64,000 nt of DNA from Actinoplanes sp. TBRC 11911 (GCF_012933445.1 NZ_JABBNC010000026.1:1-64000); one strand, 5' to 3'. Shown: positions 50,769-60,168, counted from the first letter of the stretch. The notes: generated by a model from the sequence alone, not told the origin. A program made the numbers and translations.

Positions 50769-51900
50769 GTGATCAGCAACGCCGGGCTGCTGGAATTAGT
50801 GATCAACCATGCGTCGCAACAGGGTGACATCGACTACGACGAGATCGCATCTACGGTCGAGGCGCTGGCCGGTTCCGGCGACGACGACTTGGTGCACGAC
50901 GCTTTGGATCGTTTCCTCGAGCAGGAGAACTTCTACGGCCGTGATCTGATCGCCGGCGTGATGGCCGCCGTCATGGGACAGCGGCGCTACCGACGCTGCT
51001 GCTGGCCGCCGGCCGCGATCTGCCGAGATCGCCGAATTGTTGGACGCGGACCGGCAGCGCTGCCGCCAGCTGATCCTCGAACTGATTCACAGTGACGTAC
51101 CCGAACGGCGCCGCGCAGGGCTGCTCGCCCTCGGGCCAGTCGACGACGCCGAAGACATCGAGATCCTGGCGCGAGCCGCAGCTCACCCGGATCCCGACGT
51201 CCGGCTCACCGCCATCGAAACGATCGTTGATCCCTCACATGACGATCGGGCATTTCGCATTGTCGTCAGCGCCCTGCACGACCCGGACGAGCAGATACGC
51301 ATGACGGCCATCACCCGGCTGGCCGCCAGCGCCAGACCCGACGCGGTAACAGCGCTCACGAATGCCGCGACCGACACCCAACCCCGGGTACGAGCAAGAA
51401 TCGCGTACGCACTGGGCCGCCTCGCCAGCACATCGGCCACACCGACGCTGTTGACTCTTCTCCGCGACACCGACGACCGCGTCCGAGACCAAGCCCGCGA
51501 CGCACTCGGCTCGATCGGCGACCCGGCCGCTATCGACGCCCTGCTCACCGAGGCCACCAGCCCGGACAGCCGGCTCCGAGCACAAACCGCGAAGGCGCTT
51601 GCCAAAGCCGTCGACATCGACCCCCGCGCCGCGCCGCAACTCATACTCCTGACACGCGACAACAACCCGATGGTCAGAGCCGCCACCCTCAGTGGGCTCG
51701 CCACCGTGACGGGCTCCGCCGCACGCTGGTCGGCGTTGGCCATCGCCCTCGCCGACGACCCCGACACGACAGTTCGCCAGCGCGTAGCGGTGGTCGTCCA
51801 CCACCTCGCACCCGACGACGCCAGCACCGTCTTGCATCGCCTCGCCAACGATCCCGAAGCCATCGTGCGGCAAACGGCAGCCACGCACCTGCCTCACTGA
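50769..51900 (+). pseudogene. HEAT-repeat protein with two frame disruptions
   Basis: The 5' part encodes SNAGLLELVINHASQQGDIDYDE and a helical segment ending FYGRDLIAGVMAAVMG. The reading then moves to a second frame that encodes AALPTLLLAAGRDL (from about 50981) and to a third from about 51022 (AEIAELLDADRQRCRQLIL), each equal to loss of one base. From 51037 an open frame of 287 residues carries at least six HEAT-like repeats (PDVRLTAIETIV, EQIRMTAITRLA, PRVRARIAYALGRLA, DRVRDQARDALGSIG, SRLRAQTAKALAKA, PMVRAATLSGLATV). The intact gene would be about 375 residues. Either a decayed gene or two sequencing indels; the repeat part may still be made. Confidence 0.7.
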
Positions 51901-52120
51901 ATTCGTCGGCTGTCTCGAGCCCGACGACGATGAAGCCCCACAGCCCTGACGTTGCACACGGATCGCGGCGTGAGAGTCGCCTTCCGTGAGCTGGTAAAGA
52001 CGAGCCGATGAATAGCCGCAATTGGCGTGCCGACAATTGTCTTGTGTGGACGGTTATGGTTTCTGAGGTTGGCACGATCGTTTTGATGCGAGGCCGTCTG
52101 CGGGGCGGGAAAATGTATTC

Positions 52121-53086
52121 ATGCGGTACCAGCAGCTTTCCTTGTTCACCCGGCCGGTGACGGCTGCTATGCGTGACCGCACTAAGGCACGAGCATATTC
52201 GCCGGGAAAGGACGCGTTTCGTCGTGAACAGGCACGGCGGCGGTCTTGGGGGTTAGCGCGCCGGCACGCGCGTAAACTGTGCCGGGCGCATGGCTGTTCC
52301 GACGAATGCGCGATCATCGGCCTGCATGACCTGGCCGAGGCGGTCCCGCCGTTGATCTGGCCCGCCGAGGCAACCCTGACCCAGCGCCCGGCACCAGCGG
52401 CAGCCAACCAGCCGGATAGAGCCGACGTGCCCACAAGCCGTGCCGTACCGGCAGGCTCCCCGGCCCCGGAAGCCATGCCGCATCGTGCCCGGCCTGCCGG
52501 CCCGGATGGACGAGCGGCGCCGGCGGGTCACCCCGATAACGTAGCCCGCCGCGACACCGGTCGGCACCGCGAACTCACCAGTCACGCCCGGCCGGTAGAC
52601 CGCGCCGCACCCCGCAACCCGGCCGCACCCCGCAATCCGGCCCGCATCCGCAATCCGGCCGCACCCCGCAGTCCGGCCGCACCCCGCAATCCGGCCGCAC
52701 CCCGCGATCGGCCGCACCCCGCGATCCGGTCGCCCCACCCAACCCGGCCGTGCTCCGCAACCCAGCCGCGCCGCGCGAGAGTCGAATCGCACCCGCGCAG
52801 CGTGGCGACCCGCACAGCAGGCCGCCCCCGCCCGCGGCGGGCATGCTGCCGGCAGACGAGAGCGCCTCCTCTGCCGGCCGCATGCTTGCACCAGCGCGTC
52901 GCGGCCACCAGCACGGGAGGCGACCCACGTCGACGCCGACGGCGGGCACGGCAATCAGACCACCGGCTCTGCGACGACTCACACCCGCCCACCACATCGT
53001 GCCCGTATCCCGCCGTCATACCACTGGCACACGACAACGGCCCGGAAAAACCCGCCACCAACCCGCCTGCCCGGATCAGCGCTTAA
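52121..53086 (+). CDS. Hypothetical basic protein with Pro/Ala/Arg repeat tail
   Basis: A 321-residue frame. The first ~90 residues look protein-like and basic (MRYQQLSLFTRPVTAAMRDR, then RREQARRRSWGLARRHARKL and HDLAEAVPPLIWP). The next part is low complexity with AAPRNP hexapeptides encoded by an 18-bp tandem repeat. The sixth repeat lacks one base, after which the reading changes register to PHPAIRSP; in the register kept by the repeats (open to 53307) the text continues NPAAPRESR. The C-terminal 120 residues are therefore suspect. No family recognised. Confidence 0.45.
   Translation: MRYQQLSLFTRPVTAAMRDRTKARAYSPGKDAFRREQARRRSWGLARRHARKLCRAHGCSDECAIIGLHDLAEAVPPLIWPAEATLTQRPAPAAANQPDRADVPTSRAVPAGSPAPEAMPHRARPAGPDGRAAPAGHPDNVARRDTGRHRELTSHARPVDRAAPRNPAAPRNPARIRNPAAPRSPAAPRNPAAPRDRPHPAIRSPHPTRPCSATQPRRARVESHPRSVATRTAGRPRPRRACCRQTRAPPLPAACLHQRVAATSTGGDPRRRRRRARQSDHRLCDDSHPPTTSCPYPAVIPLAHDNGPEKPATNPPARISA
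52605..52729 (+). repeat. 18-bp tandem repeat (about seven copies)
   Basis: Unit CCGCACCCCGCAATCCGG, starting at 52605, 52623, 52641, 52659, 52677, 52695 and 52712. The copy at 52695 is 17 bp, and others vary at one to three bases. It codes for AAPRNP hexapeptides. Decayed units continue to about 52765. Confidence 0.85.
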
Positions 53087-53463
53087 AGCCGCGGAATGTC
53101 GGACCAAAGGACCGCGGACCGCCGCGCGCCAACGTTTCCGTTCGACCACGGCGAACACCCCTTTCAGCGGAACAGCTGTGCGGTCCACCCCGGCAGTTCA
53201 GGGCCTGTCGCCATGCGTTGCACGCACGGCTATCCGAGCAATTCGCCGCACTGATCTCGGCAAATCCGTACGTTTGGGTTAGGTTACGGCGGCCATGTAG
53301 GCGGTGAGGAGACATTGGAGCATGGGTGCCGCGGCCGGCTTCCTCAACCGGCGAGTGGCGGTGTCGAGGCATTCGTTTCCATGTAGAGCCGAGTACGCCC
53401 GACCTCTTGCAGGATTCGGCCTGCTTCATCAGTCGTCGGCCTAGTAGTGGATCATGCCCTGGT
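53087..53463. other. Region without a supported gene
   Basis: About 375 nt between the repeat-tail gene and the DUF4265 gene. One frame of the repeat region stays open to 53307. No ribosome site, family motif or clear regulatory structure is seen. Confidence 0.5.
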
Positions 53464-53959
53464 GTGACGGTTTCTGATCCGCATGAACGGCCCTCGGGCG
53501 ACCTGATCAAGATCTGGTTCAAGTTTGTGCCGCGTGCGGGCTGGTTGCCCTATGACACCGAGGGGCTGTGGGCGACCCAGCTGAGCGACGACACGGCTCG
53601 GCTGGAGAACGTTGCCTTCCTTCAGGACGGCGTCGCGCGAGAAGACGTGGTCCGGTTCATGACCGATGCCGAGGGCCTGCGCTGGGCAAACGGCCGGGTG
53701 CAGGCTTCCGGGCACTGTGTTGTCCGTACTGCCGATGTCTTCGGGTCCGCTGGGTCCGAACGCGTCAGCCGTCCACGCAGCGTTCGCGGACTTCCGCCTC
53801 GCCGGCGAGGTTTTCAGCGCTGAGTTGCCCCTCGTCGCGTTCGACGTTCCTGCTGACGCCGACTTTCCCGGGATCAAGCGGGTGCTCGCGGACGGCAAGT
53901 CGAGGGGCTGGTGGCATTTCGAGGTGGGATGCGCGACTGACCGTTGGTGGAGCTCCTAG
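53464..53959 (+). pseudogene. DUF4265 protein, frameshifted
   Basis: The first frame reads IKIWFKFVPRAGWLPYDTEG, then LWATQLSDDTARLENV and ASGHCVVR, which is typical of DUF4265. After about 53730 the family sequence continues in the next frame: LPMSSGPLGPNASAVHAAF, AELPLVAFDVPADADFPGIK (in part) and GWWHFEVGC. One inserted base near 53731 explains it. Joined, it would be about 165 residues, the normal size. Function of DUF4265 is unknown. GTG 53464 is the likely start, with a weak ribosome site. A sequencing error cannot be excluded. Confidence 0.75.
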
Positions 53960-54264
53960 CTCGGCGGGCCGACGCCGCAAGCCGCATCGACGAGGACGCC
54001 CAAGCAAGGCGAACCACGCTACCTGCACGACGACCCGAGAAGCCCCGTGCCGGCGCCCGGCCGGAGTAGCCGCAGATCGGCAGGCGTCGGCCCGATGGCA
54101 GCCGAGGTCGTTTCGTAGCGCCGGCGACCGGGTTCGACAGCGCGGGCGGGCATTGCCGCGCTTCGCCGAGCCGGTCGCGTGACACCGTCGACCCGGCAGG
54201 AAGCGTCATGGAAGCCATGTCGGCACCCACCGCCGCGCTGCGACGCCAGAATGTGGGATCCGCG

Positions 54265-54692
54265 TCCGTTGTGCGTAACTGTTCAGCTGGTTCCGTCGGC
54301 CGGGAGTCCCCGTGCGAGGCGACGCCGCCAGGCCCGGGCAGGCCCCAGCTCCCCACAGTGGCCGCCCCACCCGGGCGTGGGGAGCCGCGACGCCGAGGAA
54401 GTTGCGGTTGCCCACACCGCAGCCAACCCCACCCCCGTGTGGGCAGCCGCGACACCGGGAAGGTTGCGGTTGCCCACACCGCAGCCACCCCACGCCCGGT
54501 GTGGGCAGCCGCGACACCGAGAAGGATGCGGTTCCCCACACCACAGCCACCCCCCACCCCCGTGTGGGCAGCCGCCACGACCGGAAGGTCCCGGCTCCCC
54601 ACAGCGACGGCCCGTGCAGGTCCGCCGTGCAAGGAGGCCAACTCATCGGAGCGTGAGCGGCGCGAGAAACAGCTGAACAGTTCCGTTGTGCG
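54265..54692. mobile_element. MITE-like element: direct repeats, terminal inverted repeats, hairpin array
   Basis: AACTGTTCAGCTG at 54277-54289 is matched perfectly by CAGCTGAACAGTT at 54670-54682, and pairing extends 4 bp inward with one mismatch. Directly outside lie identical 11-bp direct repeats TCCGTTGTGCG (54265-54275 and 54682-54692), as expected of a target duplication. No transposase is present. The interior holds four hairpin-forming units. A non-autonomous mobile element fits best; a repeat-RNA locus is an alternative. Confidence 0.55.
54372..54603. repeat. Four tandem units of about 61 bp, each forming a hairpin
   Basis: Each unit runs from GTGTGGGCAGCCGC (or close) to GCGGTTGCCCACAC and can fold into a stem of about 14 bp with one mismatch, separated by CAGCCACCCCA-type spacers. 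Approximate unit starts are 54372, 54435, 54495 and 54558. The outer copies are most diverged. Confidence 0.7.
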
Positions 54693-54868
54693 GGATTGGT
54701 GACCACATGGTGGCAGCGCGTCCACGACGTGAGATTCAACCGGATCAACGCCCGCCGGCGGGGCTGGACCTGACGGGTGCATCCCGGCGCAGGGCGCCCG
54801 ATCTGAGGGACGATCGCGCCGGCGCGAGAGGCCGCGCGACTGTCCATGATGGAAACGGGCCAGGCCGG

Positions 54869-55246
54869 TCAGGCCGGTCGGTTGTACTCGTGGAAGCCCA
54901 CGGCCTTCCCGTCGCGCACCATGACGTGGATGCAGTGCCGGGCCTCGTACGGCTGGCCGTTGACCTCACCGCGCGCCCAGTTCTCGAACACGACCCGGTC
55001 CTCGCCGACCGTGACGCCGACCTCCTCGACCTCGTCGAAACGGGCCATTCCCGGCTTGAACATGCTGAAGAACTCGACCAGCTTCGCGCGGCCCTCGGTT
55101 CCGGTGAACCGGCCGCTGCCCGGGGCCGGCACAATCACGTCCACCTCAGGCCCGAAAAGGTCGAAGAAACCGTCCCACACGCCCGACCCGAATGATTCGT
55201 TCAGGGCGTCGTAGGTCTTCTGGGCAATTTCCCGTACGTCACTCAT
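54869..55246 (-). CDS. SnoaL-like/nuclear transport factor 2 fold protein
   Basis: A 125-residue SnoaL-type cone-fold protein. It begins REIAQKTYDALNESFGSG, has the pocket strand FFDLFGPEVDVIVPAPGSG, the FTGTEGRAKLVEFF helix and a C-terminal beta sheet (VVFENWARG, HCIHVMVRDGKAVGFHEY). Members are isomerases, cyclases, limonene-epoxide-type hydrolases or ligand-binding proteins. AGGAAGAG lies 7 nt before ATG 55246. It is divergent from the AraC gene, which probably controls it. Substrate unknown. Confidence 0.82.
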   Translation of the reverse strand: MSDVREIAQKTYDALNESFGSGVWDGFFDLFGPEVDVIVPAPGSGRFTGTEGRAKLVEFFSMFKPGMARFDEVEEVGVTVGEDRVVFENWARGEVNGQPYEARHCIHVMVRDGKAVGFHEYNRPA

Positions 55247-55391
55247 CGTTTTGCTCTTCCTGAGGTGTGTGCCGCGCCACCATCCACGCGGCGTCAACGG
55301 CCGAGTCAAGGCTATCGGCGGACGGCATAGACTGAATACGCGAAACTACGCGGTTCTTGTGCGATCCTCCGGAATTCGAGTGGGAGTTCGA

Positions 55392-56261
55392 GTGGACCCT
55401 CTGTCCCAGCTGCTCGCCCTGTCGAACATCGAGGGCGCGGTGTCCGCCGAGCTGCGCGCCGGTGGTGACTGGGCGATCGCGTTCCACGGCCAGCGCCACG
55501 TCAAGTTCGGGGTGGTGGTCTCCGGGTCCTGCTGGCTGACCGCCGACGACCTCGCCGAGCCGATCCGGCTCGGCCCGGGCGACTGCTACCTGGTCGTCGG
55601 CGGCCGCGACTACCAGCTCGCCAGCGACCTGAACCTGCCGCCGGTGCGCTCGGACCTGGTCTGGACAGGGGGCGAGCCGATCGCGGTCGTGGGCTCCGGC
55701 CGGGACGCCCGGCTGATCGGCGGCCGGCTGTTCTTCGACCGCCCCAACGCCAGCCTGCTGGTCAACGCGCTTCCGCCGGTCGTGCACCTGCCCAGCGACT
55801 CCGGCGAAGCGGGCGTGCTCAGCGAGACGATCAGGCTCCTCACGTACGAGACGGAGCAAGCGAGACCCGGGCAGTCACTCATGCTCGAGCAGCTCGCCCG
55901 GATTCTCCTCATGCAGGGCCTGCGGGCACGCCCGGCAGTCAGCGCGGAGGCGGAGCCCGGGATCGAGAAGGCCCTGGCGATGATCCACGACGACGCCGCC
56001 CGCACCTGGTCGATCGACGAGCTGGCCCGGGCGGCGACCATGTCGCGCTCCACCTTCGCCGGCAAGTTCAAGGCGGCGGTCGGCGAAAGTCCCGGGCGCT
56101 ACATGCTGTACCTGCGCATGCATTCGGCGAAACAGATCCTGCTCAATACCGGACGCACCATTTCCTCGGTCGCCACCGAATGGGGTTACGGCTCGGAGGC
56201 CGCGTTCAGCGCCGCATTCAAACGCATCATGGGTGCGTCGCCACGCAAGTATCGAGAGTGA
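55392..56261 (+). CDS. AraC-family regulator with cupin_6 sensor
   Basis: A 289-residue AraC regulator. The N-terminal ~180 residues are a cupin_6 domain (LSNIEGAVSAELRAGGDW, FHGQRHVKFGVVVSGSCWL and GPGDCYLVVGG). The C-terminus has two HTHs: WSIDELARAATMSRSTFAGKF and ISSVATEWGYGSEAAFSAAFKR, ending SPRKYRE. GTG 55392 with GGGAG upstream is used, since the upstream reading covers the SnoaL-like promoter. It is divergent from that gene by 145 nt. Confidence 0.87.
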   Translation: MDPLSQLLALSNIEGAVSAELRAGGDWAIAFHGQRHVKFGVVVSGSCWLTADDLAEPIRLGPGDCYLVVGGRDYQLASDLNLPPVRSDLVWTGGEPIAVVGSGRDARLIGGRLFFDRPNASLLVNALPPVVHLPSDSGEAGVLSETIRLLTYETEQARPGQSLMLEQLARILLMQGLRARPAVSAEAEPGIEKALAMIHDDAARTWSIDELARAATMSRSTFAGKFKAAVGESPGRYMLYLRMHSAKQILLNTGRTISSVATEWGYGSEAAFSAAFKRIMGASPRKYRE

Positions 56262-56368
56262 ACATGCGAGGACGGCCAGGTAAACGTTGAGACCGGCCCT
56301 GAATCCTCACTGGACACCGACGTTCTCACGCCGACGTTGATCATCAGTCCAGAATGAGGTGGTGGGTC

Positions 56369-58156
56369 ATGGGCACACAGCCCAGCCGTCGCACATTTCT
56401 CAAAGGCACCGCGGCCGGCCTGGCCGCGGCCGGCGTCAGCGGCCTGGGGATGCAAACCCAGGCGTCCGCGGCCGGAACGCAACCGACGACCAAACCCCGG
56501 CCGACGGTGGCCGTCCTCGGTGCCGGGATCGCCGGGCTGACCGCGGCGCAGGAACTCGCCGAGCGGGGCTTCGCGGTCACCGTCTACGAGCGTCGCTCCC
56601 TCGTCGGCGGCAAGATCGCCAATCCCCCGGTGCCCGGCACCGGAAAGGGCGGCCGCAAGGACCTGCCGGGCGACTACGTGTGGCGGGCCTTCTTCGGCTT
56701 CTACCGCAACCTCAACGACACGCTGAAGCGCATCCCCTACGCGGGCAACGCCAACGGCGTGTTCGGCAACCTGGTCACCACCGGCGAGCTGGAGTTCGCC
56801 CGCAACCGTGCGCTCCCCGAGCTGCACGTCCCGCTGGCGATCTCGCCGCTGCCGGCCGGAGCGCTTTCCCCGGCCGTCCTGCTCCAGGTCGTCCAGGGGC
56901 TCACCGGGGGTGCGCTGCAGCTGCCGGCCGACGAGGCCGCGGTGTTCGCCCAGCGGCTGCTCGTCTACATGACCAGCTCCGAGCAGCGGCGGCTGGCGCA
57001 GTGGGACGCCACCACCTGGCTCGACTTCACGCGCGCGGCCGGAAAGTCGCAGGATTACCAGAACATCCTCGTCGAGGTGTTCGCCATCCTGACCGCGACG
57101 AAGGTGCCGGCCGCCAACGCCCGTACGGTGGCCGGGATCTTCGAGAATTTGGTCTACAACATCCTCGGCCGCAACAACGACGGTGCGCAGACGGACATGG
57201 TGCTGAACGGTCCGACCACCGAAACTCTCACCGGTCCCTGGGAGACGTACCTGCGGGGCCTCGGGGTGCAGTTCCGGCTCGGATACACGGTCGAGGATCT
57301 GGTCCTGAGCAACGGTGTGATCACCGCGGCTCAGATCCGTGACCCGCGCGGCGTCAGCCAGAAGGTCCCCGCGGACTCCTTCGTCTGCGCGCTGCCCATC
57401 GAGAACGCCCGCCAGGTGTGGAACAGCAAGGTGCGCGCCGCCGACCCGCGCCTGGCCACCGCGGCGACCTCGCTGACGACCGCGGTCTTCCCGAGCCTGC
57501 AGTTCTTCCTGAACCGCCCCAACCCGATCGCCAACGGCCAGGTCTTCCTGTCCGACAGCCCGTTCCAGCTGAGCACCATCCAGGAGTCCACGTTCTGGGA
57601 CCGGAAGATCCCGGCCGAGTACGGCAACGGCGCCGTCGCGGAAACCCTCCCCACGCTCGTCGGCGACTGGGACACGAAGGGCATCCTCTTCGGCAAGCCG
57701 GCCCGCCAGCTCACCAAGGACCAGCTCGCGCAGGAGGTCTGGGCGCAGCTCAAGCAGAGCCTCAACGACTCGGGCCAGACCGTGATCGACGACAAGTCGC
57801 TGGTCTCGTACGCGGTGGACCCCGGCCTGACCGGGCTGGGCGGGCCGAACCCGCAGAGCGACAAGCAGCTGGTGACGCACCCGACCGGTTCCTGGCAGAA
57901 GCGGCCCGTGACGAGGACCGCCATCCGGAACCTCGTGCTGGCCGGCGATTATGTCCAGGTGCCGATCGACTCGGCATCGATGGAGGGCGCGAACTCGTCG
58001 GGACGCCTGGCCGCGAACGCGATCCTGGACGCCACCGGGTCCACGGCGACCCGCGCGGTGGTCCAGGACATCTACAGCGCACCCGAGTTCGACGTCCTCA
58101 AGCAGGATGACGAGCAGCGCTTCAAGGCCGGTCTGCCGAACCAGTTCGACGTGTAG
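56369..58156 (+). CDS. Tat-exported FAD-dependent amine oxidase/desaturase-like protein
   Basis: A 595-residue flavoprotein with a twin-arginine signal (SRRTFLKGTAAGLAAAGVSG, cleavage near ASA). It has the FAD motif VAVLGAGIAGLTAAQELAER and ERRSLVGGKI, followed by the phytoene-desaturase/HpnE-like layout, ending with the second FAD contact LVLAGDYVQVPIDSASMEGAN. Known relatives desaturate carotenoids, dehydroxylate squalene derivatives or oxidise amines; the export signal argues for an extracytoplasmic substrate. GAGGTGG precedes ATG 56369. It ends at a strong shared terminator. Confidence 0.85.
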   Translation: MGTQPSRRTFLKGTAAGLAAAGVSGLGMQTQASAAGTQPTTKPRPTVAVLGAGIAGLTAAQELAERGFAVTVYERRSLVGGKIANPPVPGTGKGGRKDLPGDYVWRAFFGFYRNLNDTLKRIPYAGNANGVFGNLVTTGELEFARNRALPELHVPLAISPLPAGALSPAVLLQVVQGLTGGALQLPADEAAVFAQRLLVYMTSSEQRRLAQWDATTWLDFTRAAGKSQDYQNILVEVFAILTATKVPAANARTVAGIFENLVYNILGRNNDGAQTDMVLNGPTTETLTGPWETYLRGLGVQFRLGYTVEDLVLSNGVITAAQIRDPRGVSQKVPADSFVCALPIENARQVWNSKVRAADPRLATAATSLTTAVFPSLQFFLNRPNPIANGQVFLSDSPFQLSTIQESTFWDRKIPAEYGNGAVAETLPTLVGDWDTKGILFGKPARQLTKDQLAQEVWAQLKQSLNDSGQTVIDDKSLVSYAVDPGLTGLGGPNPQSDKQLVTHPTGSWQKRPVTRTAIRNLVLAGDYVQVPIDSASMEGANSSGRLAANAILDATGSTATRAVVQDIYSAPEFDVLKQDDEQRFKAGLPNQFDV

Positions 58157-58167
58157 CAACACCAGCC

Positions 58168-58198
58168 GGGAAAGGGCGGCCCGGGTCCGCCCTTTCCC
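58168..58198. terminator. Strong bidirectional hairpin terminator
   Basis: GGGAAAGGGCGG (58168-58179) and CCGCCCTTTCCC (58187-58198) pair perfectly over 12 bp around loop CCCGGGT. It lies in the 50-nt gap between convergent flavoprotein and beta-helix genes. Confidence 0.88.
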
Positions 58199-58206
58199 CC
58201 GGTTGG

Positions 58207-60168
58207 TTACCAGACCCGTACGCGTCCGGTGCCGGATGTCAGTGCCGCGACCGGTCCCGCCGCGGCCGGCGAGGTGCGCCGCGCACCCACCAGGTCCACG
58301 TCGATGACCGCCGGCGTGCCGTCCGGCTCCTCGAAGTCCGCGTCGGCGAACCGGACCCGCGGCAGGTCGCGCCCGCCGACCACGCCGACCCGTACGGCGT
58401 CGAACGAAGCCGGCAGGTCGGTCTCGAGGTAGACCGCGTCGCCCTCGTCCACCACCGTCACGGTCGCGGCGCCGAAGACGTGCGGGCCGTCCTCACCCGC
58501 GAACGGACGCGCCCCGGCGGCGTACACGTTGTCGCGCGCCCACACCGGCTGCAGCACCTCCAGGAACTTCTGGTGGTCGCCCGATCCCTGCGCCGCGATG
58601 CGCTCCAGGAACTCCTCGAAGGACGCCGGGTACTCGTCGTAGCCGGCCAGGCCGTAGCCCGGCGCCGCCTTGCCGTCACCACCTTGCCCGTACGCCTCGG
58701 CGAGCTCGCCACCCAGGAAGATGTTGCCCACGTACCGGTCGTCGCCGCCCCGGATGAACGCGTAGCCCGACACCTGCGTGCTGTGCGGCCGGTGGTACGG
58801 CGTGGCCCGGTCCATCACCGGCTCCAGCCGCACCGTGCCGGCGAACAGGTTGCCGACGAACGCGCCGCCCTGGCTGAACGACTCGTACGACGCGCGCGAG
58901 CCCAGCACGTTGTGGTCGACCAGGAACGGACCGTGGCTGACCTCGATGAACAGGTCGCGGTTGTTGTTGTAGAACACGTTGCGGGTGACCCGGGTGCCCT
59001 GGGTCTGCCAGTCCAGCCAGGTGCCGAGCGAGCAGTCGTGGATCCGGTTGTGCCGGATCTGCACGTCGATCGCGGCGTGCAGCTTGATGCCGCCGATCTC
59101 GTAGCCGTAGAACTCACGCTTGAGCGCGATGTTGTAGATGTGGTTGTCCTCGATGGTGGAGAACACGCAGCCCAGGTGGCCGACGACGCCGTTCTGCCCG
59201 CAGTCGTGGATGGTGTTGCGCCGGACCACGTGCGAGCCGATGTGCTCGCGGTCCCAGCCGATCTGCCGCGCCGAGAACACGGACTCGAGCTGGTACTGGT
59301 AGCCGGGCTTGTCGCCGCGCTCGGTCGCGTAGTTGTGCCCGGTCGACGCCTCCTTGCCGAGCGAGACCGCCGAGCACTTCGCGTCGTGGATGTCGTTGTC
59401 CTCGATGATCCAGCCCTTGGCCCAATTCGGTCCGATGAGGCCGGGCTGGTCGGCGGTCGGCGGCGTCCACGGGCTGGCGGCCTGCGCCAGTTCGAAACCG
59501 CGCACGGTGATGTAGTCCAGGTGCGGCACCAGCGGGTAGAAGACCGACCGGCGTACATTGATCTCGACTAATTCGGTGTTGGGGTCGGCGCCTTGGAAGT
59601 TGGCCCAGATGGTGGTCTCGGTCGCGCCCACCTCGGCGTACCAGACCAGGCGGGTCTGCTCGGGGTCGCGCACCCGGTCGGGCACGGCGGTCCAGTTGTC
59701 GAGCACCTCGGTGCGCAGCGGCGGGTCGTCGAGCTCGGCACGCCCGGCCACCTCGTAGAAGCTGCGCCCGTTGAGGTAGACGTCGCCGAGGTGCTTGCGG
59801 GGCGCGCCGTCGGGATAGACGATCCAGTCGCCGGCGATCTCCTCGGCGAACGGGTTGAACTCGCCGAACAGTGTGTTCGGCACGACCGCGCGCCACACCG
59901 GCCCGTTGTCGCGGGCCCAGTCGATGACCCGCTCCGAGCCCTTGATCACGACGTGCTCGCCGTCGGCCGCCGTGTAGGTGATCCGGCGGGTGTCGCTCAG
60001 CCCGCCGCGCCGGGGCGTCACCCACTCCCGATACTCGCCCTCGTGCACCACGACGGTGTCGCCGGGCCGCGCGGCCTGCGCCGCTCGGTTGATGGTGCGG
60101 AACGGCTGCTTCGCCGAGCCGTCCGCGTCGTCGGAACCGGTGGTCGCCACGTGTAGCTCGGAAGTCAT
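58207..60168 (-). CDS. Right-handed parallel beta-helix protein
   Basis: A 653-residue protein built of parallel beta-helix rungs, the fold of polysaccharide lyases and GH-type glycosidases. It opens LHVATTGSDDADGSAKQPFR, with the start TINRAAQAARPGDTVVVHEG, then runs of N-x-I-x-D-C rungs (IIEDNDIHDAKCSAV, VVRRNTIHDCGQNG, IRHNRIHDCSLG, NVFYNNNRDLFIEV). No signal peptide is seen, so it would act inside the cell unless exported otherwise. The start at 60168 is set by a promoter that ends 6 nt before the ATG. CGAA/TTCG operators upstream suggest sugar control. Substrate unknown. Confidence 0.85.
   Translation of the reverse strand: MTSELHVATTGSDDADGSAKQPFRTINRAAQAARPGDTVVVHEGEYREWVTPRRGGLSDTRRITYTAADGEHVVIKGSERVIDWARDNGPVWRAVVPNTLFGEFNPFAEEIAGDWIVYPDGAPRKHLGDVYLNGRSFYEVAGRAELDDPPLRTEVLDNWTAVPDRVRDPEQTRLVWYAEVGATETTIWANFQGADPNTELVEINVRRSVFYPLVPHLDYITVRGFELAQAASPWTPPTADQPGLIGPNWAKGWIIEDNDIHDAKCSAVSLGKEASTGHNYATERGDKPGYQYQLESVFSARQIGWDREHIGSHVVRRNTIHDCGQNGVVGHLGCVFSTIEDNHIYNIALKREFYGYEIGGIKLHAAIDVQIRHNRIHDCSLGTWLDWQTQGTRVTRNVFYNNNRDLFIEVSHGPFLVDHNVLGSRASYESFSQGGAFVGNLFAGTVRLEPVMDRATPYHRPHSTQVSGYAFIRGGDDRYVGNIFLGGELAEAYGQGGDGKAAPGYGLAGYDEYPASFEEFLERIAAQGSGDHQKFLEVLQPVWARDNVYAAGARPFAGEDGPHVFGAATVTVVDEGDAVYLETDLPASFDAVRVGVVGGRDLPRVRFADADFEEPDGTPAVIDVDLVGARRTSPAAAGPVAALTSGTGRVRVW

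Larger units (their letters stand above)
53960..54868. other. About 0.9 kb without genes, containing a repeat element
   Basis: No coding region is supported on either strand. The open frames run through repeats whose 61-63 bp unit is mostly not a multiple of three. The main content is the inverted-repeat element at 54265-54692. The flanks (53960-54264 and 54693-54868) show nothing identifiable. Confidence 0.65.

Noticed and set aside
50516..50830. Possible 104-residue minus-strand protein
   Set aside because: No family pattern and no ribosome site, and it overlaps the start of the HEAT gene.
54361..54603. Hairpin units read as a CRISPR array or attC array
   Set aside because: There are no constant-length unique spacers or cas genes, and no integron integrase or core-site motifs.
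56300..56356. TGGAC and GTCCA half-sites upstream of the flavoprotein gene
   Set aside because: The halves are about 35 nt apart instead of 6, so they do not form the regulon palindrome.
58480..59571. Plus-strand frame opposite the beta-helix gene
   Set aside because: The minus strand shows regular beta-helix rungs; the plus frame is Val/Arg/Asp-rich noise.
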